Of a DNA stretch of 64,000 nucleotides, positions 1 to 8,815 are shown in pieces (the first letter of the stretch is position 1; each line of letters starts with the position of its first letter). The notes below the pieces were generated by a model. It was not told the DNA's origin, made no database searches, and worked only from the letters and a program-made list of their open reading frames with translations. The stretch is taken from the NCBI RefSeq assembly GCF_004210215.2, contig NZ_CP067394.1, positions 3,658,001-3,722,000 on the forward strand. Direction: 5' to 3'. This stretch comes from Cryobacterium sp. SO1 (GTDB lineage: Bacteria; Actinomycetota; Actinomycetes; Actinomycetales; Microbacteriaceae). The translations under genes and the position numbers were made by a program.

Positions 1-1054
1 CGTACTCGTTGGAGTACGCGGTTTCGGGAGGGTCTGTGGTGATGATGGTGCCACCGGTTTCGTTTTTCGTGTTCATCGCGATGTCGACGGTGTTGGCCCA
101 GGCGGCCTCGTCGATCAGGCCCACACCGTTCGTGGACGGGAAGATCAGCCTGCTGACCTCGTTGGTCATCCACAGCTGGTGTCCGGCGGGGAGGGCGGAT
201 CCGGCGTCGGCCACGATGGTTGCGGCGTCTTCGGGGTTCTCGGCGGCGTAGATCCAGCCCTTGATCGAAGCCTTGATGAACTTCACCGTCTGGTCGGCGT
301 AGGCCTCGTCGTCGGCGAGCTTGTCGGTGTTGGCCCAGATCGCGTCCTGGAGCATCGCGGTGCCCTCGTCGTTCCAGTCGATGACGTCGAGCTCATCGGG
401 CTGGTAGAGCTCGCCGGTGTCGGGGTTGATGGTCTCGAGCACCTGCGCGTACTCGTTGTAGGTCATGGCCTGGGCCGCGTCGATGTCGCCGGCCAGGAAC
501 GCGTTCATGTCGAAGGCCTGCTGCACGAGGCTGATGTCGCCGACCTCCACGCCCGCCTTCTGCATCCCGGCGAAGAGCTCCCACTCGTTGCCGTAACCCC
601 AGCTGCCCACGTTCTTGCCGGCCAGGTCGGCCGGGCCGGTGATGTTCTTGTCCTTGAACGAGATCTGGGTGGTGGCGCTGCGTTCGAAGATCTGCGCCAC
701 GTCGGTGATGTTGGCGCCCTGCTCGATGGAGCCGAGCACCTTGGGCACCCAGGAGATGGCGTAGTCCACGTCACCGGAGGCGAGCACGTCCTGAGGCACG
801 ATGTCGGCGCCGCCCTCTTCGATGGTGACGTCGAGGCCCTCGTCTTCGTAGTACCCCTGGGCGACCGCCGCGTAGTAGCCGGCGAACTGAGCCTGAGCCA
901 CCCACTGCAACTGCAGGGTGACGGGCGTGAGATCTGCGCTGGAGGAGTCATCGGACGGTGCGGTGTCGCTGGAGGCGCTGCATCCGGAGAGGACGAGCGC
1001 GCCGGCCGCGGCGAAGACGCCGGCCGTCGTGAGCCATCGAGTGCTGTGTTTCAT
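1..1054 (-). CDS. NMT1/ThiY-like ABC transporter substrate-binding lipoprotein (3' end cut by window edge)
   Basis: This reads leftward off the window edge, with about 351 codons visible and no stop. It has a lipoprotein signal peptide with lipobox LSGC and the lipidated Cys at residue 25. The body matches NMT1/THI5-type binding proteins, including LQLQWVAQAQFAGYYAA followed by QGYYEDEGLDVTI. These proteins capture thiamine-precursor pyrimidines, sulfonates or related small molecules outside the membrane. The start ATG has GGAGGA four bases upstream. It is the last visible gene of a leftward operon with two permeases, an ATPase, an LLM oxidoreductase, dihydropyrimidinase and a nitrilase-type amidohydrolase. 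The ligand is therefore inferred to be a pyrimidine, hydantoin or carbamoyl amino acid. The family call is firm; the ligand is a guess. Confidence 0.85.
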   Translation of the reverse strand, partial: MKHSTRWLTTAGVFAAAGALVLSGCSASSDTAPSDDSSSADLTPVTLQLQWVAQAQFAGYYAAVAQGYYEDEGLDVTIEEGGADIVPQDVLASGDVDYAISWVPKVLGSIEQGANITDVAQIFERSATTQISFKDKNITGPADLAGKNVGSWGYGNEWELFAGMQKAGVEVGDISLVQQAFDMNAFLAGDIDAAQAMTYNEYAQVLETINPDTGELYQPDELDVIDWNDEGTAMLQDAIWANTDKLADDEAYADQTVKFIKASIKGWIYAAENPEDAATIVADAGSALPAGHQLWMTNEVSRLIFPSTNGVGLIDEAAWANTVDIAMNTKNETGGTIITTDPPETAYSNEY

Positions 1055-1112
1055 GGGTTCCTCCTTTTGGGTACTGCTGCGGGGTGCTGCGGGATGCTGT
1101 GGTGCGGGGATG

Positions 1113-1943
1113 TTAGGCAAGTGGAGCGCGGCGGCTGACCAGTTTCTCGAGGCCGAGAGCTGCGCAATAGAAGAAGAGTCCGAGAATGATGGAGCCGAGC
1201 ACATAGGCCCAGGCCAGGCCGTAATTGCTGCTGGACGCGGCCGAGGTGATCGATTTGCCCAGGCCGCCGACCGGACCGCCGAAGTACTCGGCGATGAGGG
1301 CGGAGATCACGGCGAGCGATGACGCTATGCGGAGACCCGTGAACACGAACGGCACCGCGGTGGGCAGGGTGACGGTCTTGGTGGCCTGCCAGCTCGACGC
1401 GGCGTAGGAGCGCATCAGGTCGCGGTGCACCGGACGCACCATGCGCAGGCCCTTGAGAGTGTTGAAGTACACCGGAACGAACACGGCCAGGGCGGCCACG
1501 AGCTGGCGGGCGGTCTCGGCGTTGGCGCCGAACATCGTGTAGAGCACGGGCGCCAGCGCCACGATGGGCACCACCGCGAAGGCCGCCACGACGGGCGCGG
1601 CCATCTCGTCGAACACCCGAACCAGGGCCGACAGGATGGCTAGCAACACACCGACGATCGCGCCGAGCACCAGCCCGATCAGGGCGTTGCGGCCCGTGAC
1701 GACCATGCCATTCACCACGTTCTGCAGGTTGGCGGTGAACTGCTCGCCGATCGCGAACGGGCCCGGCAGGATGAAGGGCTTGATCGCCAGCACGGTCACC
1801 AGGCCCTGCCAGAGCAGGATCGCGGCCGAGCCGAGCAGCACCGGCGGCAGCACGGTGCGGCCCAGGCCGGAGCGGGCGGCTCCCTGGCGTGCCGGCCCGG
1901 CGGCGGCCGGAGCCGCCACGCTGGTGCTCGCCCCGGTGCTCAT
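1113..1943 (-). CDS. ABC transporter permease (SsuC/TauC type)
   Basis: This 276-aa membrane protein of the BPD_transp_1 type has an Ala-rich cytoplasmic N-terminus (about residues 1-35), then about six hydrophobic segments. An EAA-like loop sits at RSYAASSWQATKTVTLPTAV, where the cognate ATPase would dock. Its ATG overlaps the stop of the ATPase gene by 4 nt (ATGA), so translation is probably coupled. It should form a heterodimeric channel with the second permease at 2764-3708. Length and motifs fit nitrate/sulfonate/taurine-family importers; the transported substrate is inferred only from the catabolic neighbours. Confidence 0.88.
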   Translation of the reverse strand: MSTGASTSVAAPAAAGPARQGAARSGLGRTVLPPVLLGSAAILLWQGLVTVLAIKPFILPGPFAIGEQFTANLQNVVNGMVVTGRNALIGLVLGAIVGVLLAILSALVRVFDEMAAPVVAAFAVVPIVALAPVLYTMFGANAETARQLVAALAVFVPVYFNTLKGLRMVRPVHRDLMRSYAASSWQATKTVTLPTAVPFVFTGLRIASSLAVISALIAEYFGGPVGGLGKSITSAASSSNYGLAWAYVLGSIILGLFFYCAALGLEKLVSRRAPLA

Positions 1944-2767
1944 CGTGTCTCGACCCCACGCGCGCCGGTGGGAGTGGCGCCGTGCAGCAGCTCGCGCACC
2001 TGGGAGACCGAGTGGAAGAACTCCTCGTCTTCGCGCAAGTTCTCGCCGCGGTCGCTCATGCGGCCGAGGTTGACGCTGAGCACATCGCGGATTCGGCCGG
2101 GCCGCGGCGACATCACCACCACCCGGTTGGAGAGGAACACCGCCTCGGGGATGGAGTGGGTGACAAAGACCACGGCGGCGCTGGTCTCGGCGCAGATGCG
2201 CACGAGTTCGTTCTGCATGCGCTCCCGGGTCATCTCGTCGAGGGCGCCGAACGGTTCGTCCATCAAGAGCAGGCTCGGGCTCTCGGCCAGCGACCGGGCG
2301 ATCGCCACCCGCTGCTGCATGCCGCCGGAGAGCTGGTCGGGGTAGTGCCCGGCGAAGTCACTCAGGCCCACAAGCTCGATCAGTTCCGCGGCGCGCTCGC
2401 GGCGGGCGGCCTTGCCGGTGCCGTGCAGTTCGAGGGGCAGCTCGATGTTGCCGGTCACCGTGCGCCAGGGCAGCAGGCCCGCCTGCTGGAACGCGATGCC
2501 GTAGTCCTGGTCGATGCGGGCCTGCCTGGCGCTCTTGCCGAACACCTCGATCGAGCCGTCGGTGGGGGTGTCGAGGTCGGCGATGAGCCGCAGCAGGGTG
2601 CTCTTGCCGCAGCCGGAGGGCCCGATCAGCGAGACGAATTCACCGGGGGCGACGGTGAGGCTCACCGCATCCAGGGCCGTGACGGAAGCGCCCTTGCGAC
2701 CGGCGAAGACGCGGCTGACGGTCTTCACCTGAACGGCGTGCTGTACCGGTAGTGCTGCCGTGCTCAT
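1940..2767 (-). CDS. ABC transporter ATP-binding protein (SsuB/TauB type)
   Basis: A 275-aa ATPase with Walker [11 protein letters not shown]-loop [13 protein letters not shown], signature [16 protein letters not shown] and Walker [14 protein letters not shown] followed by the H-loop VTHSIPEA. These are standard for importer ATPases of the nitrate/sulfonate/taurine family. The frame stays open far upstream, but the start at 2767 (MSTAALP) is chosen because it gives the normal family length and a 4-nt overlap with the upstream permease stop. It energises the two permeases on either side. Confidence 0.92.
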   Translation of the reverse strand: MSTAALPVQHAVQVKTVSRVFAGRKGASVTALDAVSLTVAPGEFVSLIGPSGCGKSTLLRLIADLDTPTDGSIEVFGKSARQARIDQDYGIAFQQAGLLPWRTVTGNIELPLELHGTGKAARRERAAELIELVGLSDFAGHYPDQLSGGMQQRVAIARSLAESPSLLLMDEPFGALDEMTRERMQNELVRICAETSAAVVFVTHSIPEAVFLSNRVVVMSPRPGRIRDVLSVNLGRMSDRGENLREDEEFFHSVSQVRELLHGATPTGARGVETR

Positions 2768-3708
2768 GCGGCCACCTCTCCCCTGCGGAATCGACGTAGG
2801 AACAGTGAGATCAGGCCGACGAAGCCAGCGGCCACGAGTCCCACCAGCACCGACCCGAAGATGGGGGCCCAGGGCTTGCCCGGGTCGCTGCCTGCGGCGC
2901 CGGCGTATTCGACGATGAGCCGGCCGATGCCGCCTCGGAGGCCGATGGACACCTCGGCGACGACGCTGCCGATCACGGCGCTGGCCGCGGCGAGGCGGAG
3001 GGCGGGCAGCAGATAGCCCACGCTCGCCGGCAACCGCAGTCGCCAGAGCGTCTTCCACCAGCCCACCGCATAGCAGTGCATGAGGTCCACGTGGTTGGCG
3101 TCGGGCGAGCCAAGGCCCTTGAGGGCGCCGATCGAGACCGGGAAGAACGCGAGGTAAGAGGCGATCAGCGCCACCGACATCCAGTTCTCCCAGCTGAACG
3201 CGCCGAACTCGATCTGCGCGCCCCAGCGTCGCACGAGAGGGGCGAGGGCGATCAGCGGCACGGTCTGGCTGAGGATGATCCAGGGCAGGATGGCCGATTC
3301 GGCGAGCGTGAAGCGCTGCATGAGCAGGGCTAGGGCGAGTCCCACGGTGACGCCCACGAGCCAACCGACCGCGGCGATGCCGAGGGTGAACAGGGACGCC
3401 TCGAGCACGGCACGCCACATCGGCACCGCGCTGGCGCTGCCGGTGACGGGCTCGAGGATGCGTTCGAGCATCACCCAGAGGTGCGGCATGGCCATCTCGC
3501 TAGCCCGCGGCAGCACGGTCAGACCGCCGACGATCACGCCGTCGGCGGGCCCGAGAAAGATGTACAGCTCCCAGAGCACCGCGAGGGCGAGCACACCGAG
3601 CGCGCCCACCAGGATGCGCCGCGGCATCCCCTGGCCGAGCCAGGACCGGCTGCGCGCCGCAGTGGTCGCCCTCGCCGGGGCGGTGCTGACGGAGCCGGTC
3701 TGGGTCAT
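2764..3708 (-). CDS. ABC transporter permease, second subunit
   Basis: A 314-aa BPD_transp_1 permease with several membrane segments and an EAA-type loop (MHCYAVGWWKTLWRLRLPAS). The start at 3708 (MTQTGSV) is chosen for the 4-nt overlap with the LLM oxidoreductase stop and the normal length; the open frame extends much further upstream as a shadow. Two different permeases in one importer is common for riboflavin- or pyrimidine-precursor-type systems of the NMT1 class. It partners with the 1113-1943 product. Confidence 0.87.
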   Translation of the reverse strand: MTQTGSVSTAPARATTAARSRSWLGQGMPRRILVGALGVLALAVLWELYIFLGPADGVIVGGLTVLPRASEMAMPHLWVMLERILEPVTGSASAVPMWRAVLEASLFTLGIAAVGWLVGVTVGLALALLMQRFTLAESAILPWIILSQTVPLIALAPLVRRWGAQIEFGAFSWENWMSVALIASYLAFFPVSIGALKGLGSPDANHVDLMHCYAVGWWKTLWRLRLPASVGYLLPALRLAAASAVIGSVVAEVSIGLRGGIGRLIVEYAGAAGSDPGKPWAPIFGSVLVGLVAAGFVGLISLFLRRFRRGEVAA

Positions 3709-4739
3709 GCCTTGGCCGTGATGTGGTCGGCGAGGGCGGGGATGACGGTTTCGCCGTAGACCCGCAGCGTCTCCTCTTTGTTGTCGTGCTGCAGGTAGCC
3801 GGCGAACTGGTCGACGCCGAGCTCCTTGAGCGCCTTGAGTTTCTCGATGTGCGCCTCGGCGGGGCCGAGCAGGCAGAACCTGTCGACGATCTCGTCGGGC
3901 ACGAAGTCGGTGTGGGTGTTGCCGGCGCGGCCGTGCTCGTTGTAGTCGTAGCCCTCGCGGCCCTTGATGTAGTCGGTGAGGGCCTTCGGCACCGCGCCGG
4001 TCCCTGAGCCTGTCGATGGGTCGCCGTATTTGGCGACGATGTCGGCGACGTGGTTGCCGACCATGCCGCCGAACCAGCGGTTCTGGTCGCGCATGTGCTG
4101 CCAATCGTCGCCGATGTGCATGGGCGCGGCGACGCAGAACTTGATCGCGTCGGGGTCGCGGCCCACGTTTTTGGCGGCGGTGCGCACCGTCGTGATCATC
4201 CATTCCGCCACGTCGAGGTCGGCCATCTGCAAAATGAAACCGTCACCGACTTCGCCGGTGAGCTTGAGCGCGAGCGGGCCGTAGGCGGCCACCCAGACGT
4301 CGAGGGTCGAGCCCCGGCTCCAGGGGAACTGCAGGGTGGCGCCGTTGTATTCGACGGACCGGGAGTTGGCGAGTTCACGGATGACGTGGATCGATTCCCG
4401 GAGGGTCTTGAGCGTGCTGGGCCGGCCGTTGGTGACCCGCACCGCGGAGTCGCCGCGGCCGATGCCGCAGATGGTGCGGTTGCCGTACATCTCGTTGAGG
4501 GTGGCGTAGGTCGAGGCCGTTACGGTCCAGTCCCGGGTGGCCGGGTTGGTGACCATGGGCCCCACGATCACCTTGCGGGTACGGCTAAGGATCCTGCTGT
4601 ATATCACATAGGGTTCCTGCCAGAGCAGGTGCGAGTCGAAGGTCCACACGTGGCTGAAGCCGTGGTTCTCGGCCAACACCGCCAGCTGCACGGTGCGCGC
4701 CGAGGGCGGGTTGGTCTGGAGTACTGCGCCGAAGTCCAT
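3705..4739 (-). CDS. LLM-class F420-dependent oxidoreductase (TIGR03842-like)
   Basis: A 344-aa luciferase-like TIM-barrel oxidoreductase beginning MDFGAVLQTNPPSARTVQLA, with GIGRGDSAVRVTNGRPS and WVAAYGPLALKLTGEVGDG typical of the CPS_4043/TIGR03842 group. That group is predicted to use coenzyme F420 and is often found beside dihydropyrimidinase genes. The ATG lies 9 bases after the dihydropyrimidinase stop. F420 biosynthesis genes elsewhere in the window (cofD, cofC, cofE) support F420 as cofactor, but FMN use cannot be excluded. Oddity: around residues 240-246 it contains a translated copy of an intergenic repeat motif (4002-4020), giving DPSTGSGT. Confidence 0.85.
   Translation of the reverse strand: MDFGAVLQTNPPSARTVQLAVLAENHGFSHVWTFDSHLLWQEPYVIYSRILSRTRKVIVGPMVTNPATRDWTVTASTYATLNEMYGNRTICGIGRGDSAVRVTNGRPSTLKTLRESIHVIRELANSRSVEYNGATLQFPWSRGSTLDVWVAAYGPLALKLTGEVGDGFILQMADLDVAEWMITTVRTAAKNVGRDPDAIKFCVAAPMHIGDDWQHMRDQNRWFGGMVGNHVADIVAKYGDPSTGSGTGAVPKALTDYIKGREGYDYNEHGRAGNTHTDFVPDEIVDRFCLLGPAEAHIEKLKALKELGVDQFAGYLQHDNKEETLRVYGETVIPALADHITAKA
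4002..4020. repeat. REP-like motif CTGAGCCTGTCGA inside a coding region
   Basis: The string CCCTGAGCCTGTCGATGGG matches the TTGAGCCTGTCGA core of the intergenic repeats at 38416-38494. Here it lies in frame inside the LLM oxidoreductase gene and is translated as part of a Gly/Ser/Thr-rich loop. Confidence 0.6.
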
Positions 4740-4748
4740 GGTGTCCGC

Positions 4749-6197
4749 CTAGATCAGGTACTGGCTGATGCCGCGTTTGATGTACGTGCCATCACCCTTG
4801 GCGCCGAGGTACTGGTTGTCATCGATGACGACCTTGCCGCGGGAGAGCACGGTGTCGACGTGGCCGTCGATCTCGAAGCCCTCGTAGGCGGAGTAGTCCA
4901 TGTTCATGTGGTGGGTCTTGACCCTCCCCGTTTCAGGTATCCCGATGGAGGTGTGGCCCTGCGGGTCGTAGATCACCACGTCTCCGTCGGCACCGGGCTG
5001 GATGACGCCCTTCTGGCCGTACATGCCGAACATGCGCGCGGGGGTGGTGGAGGTGACCTCCACCCAGCGCTCGAGGGAGATCTGCTTGTCGACCACACCC
5101 TGGTAGAGGAGGTCCATCCGGTGTTCGACCGAGCCGATGCCGTTAGGGATCTTGGAGAAGTCGGTCAGGCCCATATCTTTCTGGCCCTTCATGCAGAACG
5201 GGCAGTGGTCGGTGGAGACCATCTGGATGTCGTTCGTGCGCAGGCTCTGCCACATGTGGTGCTGGTGGCCCTCGGCCTTGGAGCGCAAAGGGGTGGAGCA
5301 CACCCACTTGGCGCCCTCGAAGCTGCCCCACTCGTCGCTCTGGGCGCCGAGCTGGTCCTCCAGCGAGAGATAGAGGTACTGCGGGCAGGTCTCGCCGAAC
5401 ACGTTCTGGCCGCGGTCACGGGCCACGGCGATCTGCTCGACGGCCTGTTTGGCGCTCACGTGCACCACGTAGAGCGGGGCGCCGGTGAGGTTCGCGAGCA
5501 TGATCGCCCGGTGGGTGGCTTCCTCCTCGGCCTGCCACGGCCGGGTGAGGCCGTGATTGTACGGGGAGGTGTTGCCGGCGGCGATGGCCTGCTGCACGAG
5601 CAGGTCGATGACGCTGCCGTTCTCGGCGTGCATCATGATCATGCTGCCGTTGCTGGATGCCTTCTGCATGGCCTTGACGATCTGGCCGTCGTCGGAGAGG
5701 AACACACCCTTGTAGGCCATGAACAGCTTGAAGCTGGAGACGCCCTCGGTGACGAGCTCGTCCATCGCGACGAGGGAGGAGTCCTGCACGTCGGAGAGGA
5801 TCTGGTGGAAGCCGTAGTCGATGGCGCACTCGCCGCGGGCCTTCTCCTGCCACAGGTGGTACTGGTCGAGCACGTTCTCGCCGGCGTACTGCACGACGAA
5901 GTCGACGATGCTCGTGGTGCCGCCCCAGGCCGCGGCCCGGGTGCCGGTTTCGAAGGTGTCGCTGGCCTCGGTGCCGCCGAACGGCATCTGCATGTGGGTG
6001 TGCGCGTCGATGCCGCCGGGGATCACGTACTTGCCGGCGGCGTCGATCACGGTGTCGACGTTCCGCTCGATGTCGAAGCCGAGCAGGGTGGAGCCGGGGG
6101 CGAGCACCGCGGCGATGGTGTCGCCGTCGATCAGCACATCCGCGGTGGCCGTGCCCGTGGAATTGACCACAGTGCCATTCTTGATCAGGGTCTTCAT
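4749..6197 (-). CDS. hydA: dihydropyrimidinase / D-hydantoinase
   Basis: A 482-aa amidohydrolase-superfamily enzyme that opens the ring of dihydropyrimidines or 5-substituted hydantoins to N-carbamoyl products. The metal-binding HTH is at residues 66-68 (GGIDAHTHMQ) and the expected carboxylated Lys at 157 (SSFKLFMAYKG). Further histidines lie in MMHAENG and YVVHVSA, and the metal Asp in STDHCPF. Length is normal for the family. The ATG follows GGAGA with good spacing. Its product would be the substrate of the nitrilase-family enzyme encoded just upstream. The symbol is the common one for this family; pydB would be equally suitable. Confidence 0.93.
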   Translation of the reverse strand: MKTLIKNGTVVNSTGTATADVLIDGDTIAAVLAPGSTLLGFDIERNVDTVIDAAGKYVIPGGIDAHTHMQMPFGGTEASDTFETGTRAAAWGGTTSIVDFVVQYAGENVLDQYHLWQEKARGECAIDYGFHQILSDVQDSSLVAMDELVTEGVSSFKLFMAYKGVFLSDDGQIVKAMQKASSNGSMIMMHAENGSVIDLLVQQAIAAGNTSPYNHGLTRPWQAEEEATHRAIMLANLTGAPLYVVHVSAKQAVEQIAVARDRGQNVFGETCPQYLYLSLEDQLGAQSDEWGSFEGAKWVCSTPLRSKAEGHQHHMWQSLRTNDIQMVSTDHCPFCMKGQKDMGLTDFSKIPNGIGSVEHRMDLLYQGVVDKQISLERWVEVTSTTPARMFGMYGQKGVIQPGADGDVVIYDPQGHTSIGIPETGRVKTHHMNMDYSAYEGFEIDGHVDTVLSRGKVVIDDNQYLGAKGDGTYIKRGISQYLI

Positions 6198-6242
6198 CTG
6201 GGTTCTCCTGTTCGTTGCTCGTCTACGGGTCGCACCACGCCG

Positions 6243-6293
6243 TTGGTCGAGCTTGTCGAGACCTGGTTACGAGGTCTCGACAAGCTCGACCAG
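6243..6293. repeat. Perfect palindromic REP-like element (19-nt arms)
   Basis: GGTCGAGCTTGTCGAGACC (6245-6263) is exactly complementary to GGTCTCGACAAGCTCGACC (6273-6291) across a 9-nt loop. It fills the gap between the nitrilase and dihydropyrimidinase genes. It belongs to the TCGACAAGCTCGACC family also seen near 28973-29032, and could stabilise or attenuate the operon mRNA. Confidence 0.85.
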
Positions 6294-6299
6294 CGATCG

Positions 6300-7178
6300 C
6301 TACGGCTTGGGGATCGAGGTGTAGGACTCCGGGCGGCGGTCCCGGTAGAACTGCCAGTTGTTGCGCACCCGGCGGATCATGCCGAGGTCGAGGTCGCGGA
6401 TCACGACCTCCTCGTCGACGCCGCTGCCCAGCTCGCCCACGTAGTTGCCCTGCGGGTCGACGAACTGGCTGGTGCCGTAGAACGTGACGGCGAGGTCGCC
6501 GTACTCGTTGTCCTCCCGGCCCACCCGGTTGGGTGCGGCCACGAAGTATCCGTTCGCGGCGGCCGCGGCCGGCTGCTCGATCTCCCAGAGCCGGTTCGAG
6601 AGCCCCGGCTTGGTGGCGTTGGGGTTGAAGACGATCTGCGCGCCGTTCAGGCCCAGCTCCCGCCAGCCCTCGGGGAAGTGCCGGTCGTAGCAGATGTAGA
6701 CGCCGATCGGTCCGACGGCGGTGTTGAAGACGGGGTAGCCGAGGTTGCCGGGGCGGAAGTAGAACTTCTCCCAGAACTTGTCGAGGTGGGGGATGTGGTG
6801 CTTGCGATACTTGCCGAGAATCGTGCCATCGGCATCCACCACCACAGCGGTGTTGTAGTACACACCGGGCTGTTCTTCTTCGTAGATGGGGAGAACCATG
6901 ACCAGGTTCAGTTCCTTGGCCAGCTTGGCGAACCGCTGCACGATCGGGCCGTCGGCCGGCTCCGCGTAGTCGTAATACTTGGCGTCTTCGGTGATGCCGA
7001 AGTAGGGTCCGTAGAACAGCTCCTGGAAGCAGATCACCTGGGCGCCCGCCGCGGCCGCATCGCGGGCGAACTTCTCGTGCTTGTCGAGCATCGAGTCGAT
7101 ATCCCCCGTCCATGTGGTCTGGGTGATCGCCGCTCGCACGATGTTGGCTGTGCCGGTGCTGGTCGGGTCGGTGCTCAT
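6300..7178 (-). CDS. nitrilase-superfamily amidohydrolase, probable beta-ureidopropionase
   Basis: A 292-aa carbon-nitrogen hydrolase with the full catalytic triad: Glu53 (CFQELFYG), Lys126 (GKYRKHHIP) and Cys163 (VYICYDRHFPEG). It is predicted to hydrolyse N-carbamoyl-beta-amino acids to the amino acid, CO2 and ammonia, completing the step after dihydropyrimidinase. The start at 7178 (MSTDPTSTG) is chosen because GGAGG lies 8 bases upstream; the longer frame to 7232 lacks a ribosome site. It is the first gene of the leftward operon and diverges from the MocR regulator. N-carbamoyl-D-amino-acid hydrolase is the main alternative. Confidence 0.87.
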   Translation of the reverse strand: MSTDPTSTGTANIVRAAITQTTWTGDIDSMLDKHEKFARDAAAAGAQVICFQELFYGPYFGITEDAKYYDYAEPADGPIVQRFAKLAKELNLVMVLPIYEEEQPGVYYNTAVVVDADGTILGKYRKHHIPHLDKFWEKFYFRPGNLGYPVFNTAVGPIGVYICYDRHFPEGWRELGLNGAQIVFNPNATKPGLSNRLWEIEQPAAAAANGYFVAAPNRVGREDNEYGDLAVTFYGTSQFVDPQGNYVGELGSGVDEEVVIRDLDLGMIRRVRNNWQFYRDRRPESYTSIPKP

Positions 7179-7419
7179 ACTCTTGCCTCCACTGGGTCTC
7201 ACACGGTGGAACCTCGTCAGCAGGAGGAGCAAGACATCGCATCATCTGCGAGTCGTAGGGGAAAAAGCCTGTCGAGATCGAGCCACATCACGGTGTCCGG
7301 TTTTGTTATTATTCGACGTAAACATTTCTGTTCTGTTTCTTCATATGACGCATGCGTAAATCATCATCCTGTCGGCCGGAAGGCCCGCTGGCAAGCATTC
7401 GGCCAGGAAGGCGTGAGCG
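7179..7419. promoter_or_regulatory. Divergent AT-rich promoter region between the pyrimidine operon and its MocR regulator
   Basis: Bases 7300-7372 are much richer in A+T than the surroundings (TTTTGTTATTATTCGACG and nearby), as expected for overlapping divergent promoters. A perfect 10-bp palindrome ACGCATGCGT lies at 7348-7357, flanked by ATG and CAT half-repeats. This is a reasonable candidate site for the MocR protein encoded at 7420; it is inferred from position only. Confidence 0.55.
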
Positions 7420-8757
7420 ATGCAGCTGTATCTCGACGAGATCGAGCACAGTACTCCTGTTGGGATCGCCGCGGCGCTGGGGCGTCTGATCAGTTCGGGC
7501 CGGCTCGCTCCCGGCGAGCGCCTGCCCACCGTGCGGAACCTCGCGGGCCTCCTCGGGGTGAGCCCCGCAACGATCAGCCACGCCTGGCAGGCGCTCTCAG
7601 CGGCCGGCCTGATCGTCTCCCGGGGCCGCAGCGGCACCTTCGTGCGGGAACCGGCCCGGCAGTGGCTGCCGGCCAGGGCCCAATCGTTGGCCGGCCACGT
7701 CAGCGACGCCCGCATCGACCTGTCCCGCGGCACCCCCGATCCGCTGCTGCTGCCGGCGCTCGGCCCCGCGCTGTCGAGGGTGTCGCAACGGGCGATGACG
7801 CCGAGCTACCAGGCGCTGCCGGTGATTCCCGAGCTGCTCACCGTGCTCGCCGAGTCCTGGCCGTACCGGTGCGAGTCGGTCACAGTGGTCGACGGCGCCC
7901 TCGACGCCGTCTCCCGCAGCCTCGAGCAGGTGGCCAGGTTCGGTGACCGGGTCATCGTCGAGGACCCCGGTTTTCCAGCGTTCTTCGACCTTCTCGACCA
8001 GATGGGCATCGAGCGACTGCCCGTGACCGTGGATGCCGAGGGCATCGTGCCCGACGCGTTCCAGGCGGCGCTGTCCCTGTCACCGGCCGCAATCATCCTG
8101 CAGCCGCGCGCGCACAACCCCACCGGGGCGTCGATGTCGGCCGAGCGCGCCGCCCTGCTGGCCCGGCTGCTGGGCGCCAGCAGCCGGGCCGCGCACACCG
8201 TGGTGATCGAGGACGACCACTCCGGGGCGATCAGCACCTCCCCCGACGTGTCCCTCGGCCGTTGGCTGCCCGAGCGGGTGCTGCACGTGCGCAGCTACTC
8301 CAAGTCGCACGGGCCCGACCTGCGCATCGCCGCGCTCGGCGGGCCGGCCGTGCTGGTAGACCGGATCGTGGCACGGCGGATGCTCGGGCCCGGTTGGACC
8401 AGCCGGATGCTGCAGACCATCCTGTACGAGCTGCTCACCGACGGGGCCAGCATGGCGCAGGTCAACGAAGCCCGGCACGTGTACTTCGCCCGGCAGAAGG
8501 CGCTGGCGGATGCCCTCACCGGGTTCGGCCTGCCCGTGGCCCGCGCCGACGGCATCAACGCCTGGGTGCCGGTGGCCGACGAACGCGACGCCATCGTGCG
8601 GCTGGCGGCGTCGGGCATCCGGGTGGCCGGCGGCAGCCCGTTTCTCGCGGTTGACCGGCCGGAGTCGTTCATCCGGGTGACCGCCGGGGCGCTGCCCGAT
8701 GACGTGTTCCCGATCGCCCGGGCGATCGCGGCGGCGGCCGGGACACTCGGCGGCTGA
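7420..8757 (+). CDS. MocR-type transcriptional regulator (GntR wHTH + aminotransferase domain)
   Basis: A 445-aa fusion. Residues 1-80 are a GntR winged helix (RLPTVRNLAGLLGVSPATIS, then SRGRSGTFV). The rest is a fold-type I aminotransferase domain with the PLP lysine at residue 295 (SYSKSHGPDLR). MocR proteins bind PLP or its amino-acid adducts and switch neighbouring operons. It diverges from the pyrimidine/hydantoin operon, so control of that operon by a beta-amino acid signal is a natural inference. GAAGG precedes the ATG by about 9 bases. All PLP-binding landmarks seem present. Confidence 0.88.
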   Translation: MQLYLDEIEHSTPVGIAAALGRLISSGRLAPGERLPTVRNLAGLLGVSPATISHAWQALSAAGLIVSRGRSGTFVREPARQWLPARAQSLAGHVSDARIDLSRGTPDPLLLPALGPALSRVSQRAMTPSYQALPVIPELLTVLAESWPYRCESVTVVDGALDAVSRSLEQVARFGDRVIVEDPGFPAFFDLLDQMGIERLPVTVDAEGIVPDAFQAALSLSPAAIILQPRAHNPTGASMSAERAALLARLLGASSRAAHTVVIEDDHSGAISTSPDVSLGRWLPERVLHVRSYSKSHGPDLRIAALGGPAVLVDRIVARRMLGPGWTSRMLQTILYELLTDGASMAQVNEARHVYFARQKALADALTGFGLPVARADGINAWVPVADERDAIVRLAASGIRVAGGSPFLAVDRPESFIRVTAGALPDDVFPIARAIAAAAGTLGG

Positions 8758-8765
8758 GTGGCAGG

Positions 8766-8815
8766 CCCGGGCATCCGTGCATGAAAGCGGACCGGGCATC
8801 CGTGCACAAAGGCGG
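8766..8815. repeat. Two tandem copies of a 25-26 bp unit
   Basis: CCGGGCATCCGTGCAT-GAAAGCGGA is followed directly by CCGGGCATCCGTGCAC-AAAGGCGGA. The second copy runs into the hairpin at 8809-8881. Confidence 0.65.

Noticed and set aside
1940..3418. A 492-residue extended ATPase and similar long N-terminal extensions of several genes
   Set aside because: The extra residues are shadow frame over the upstream gene. ATGA overlaps and family lengths place the starts at 2767, 3708, 36427, 55981 and 57507.
4050..7946. A 1298-codon open frame on the plus strand
   Set aside because: It is antisense to the dihydropyrimidinase, nitrilase and LLM genes. It is rich in V, G, H and E, as expected for reverse frames in high-GC DNA, with no family motifs.
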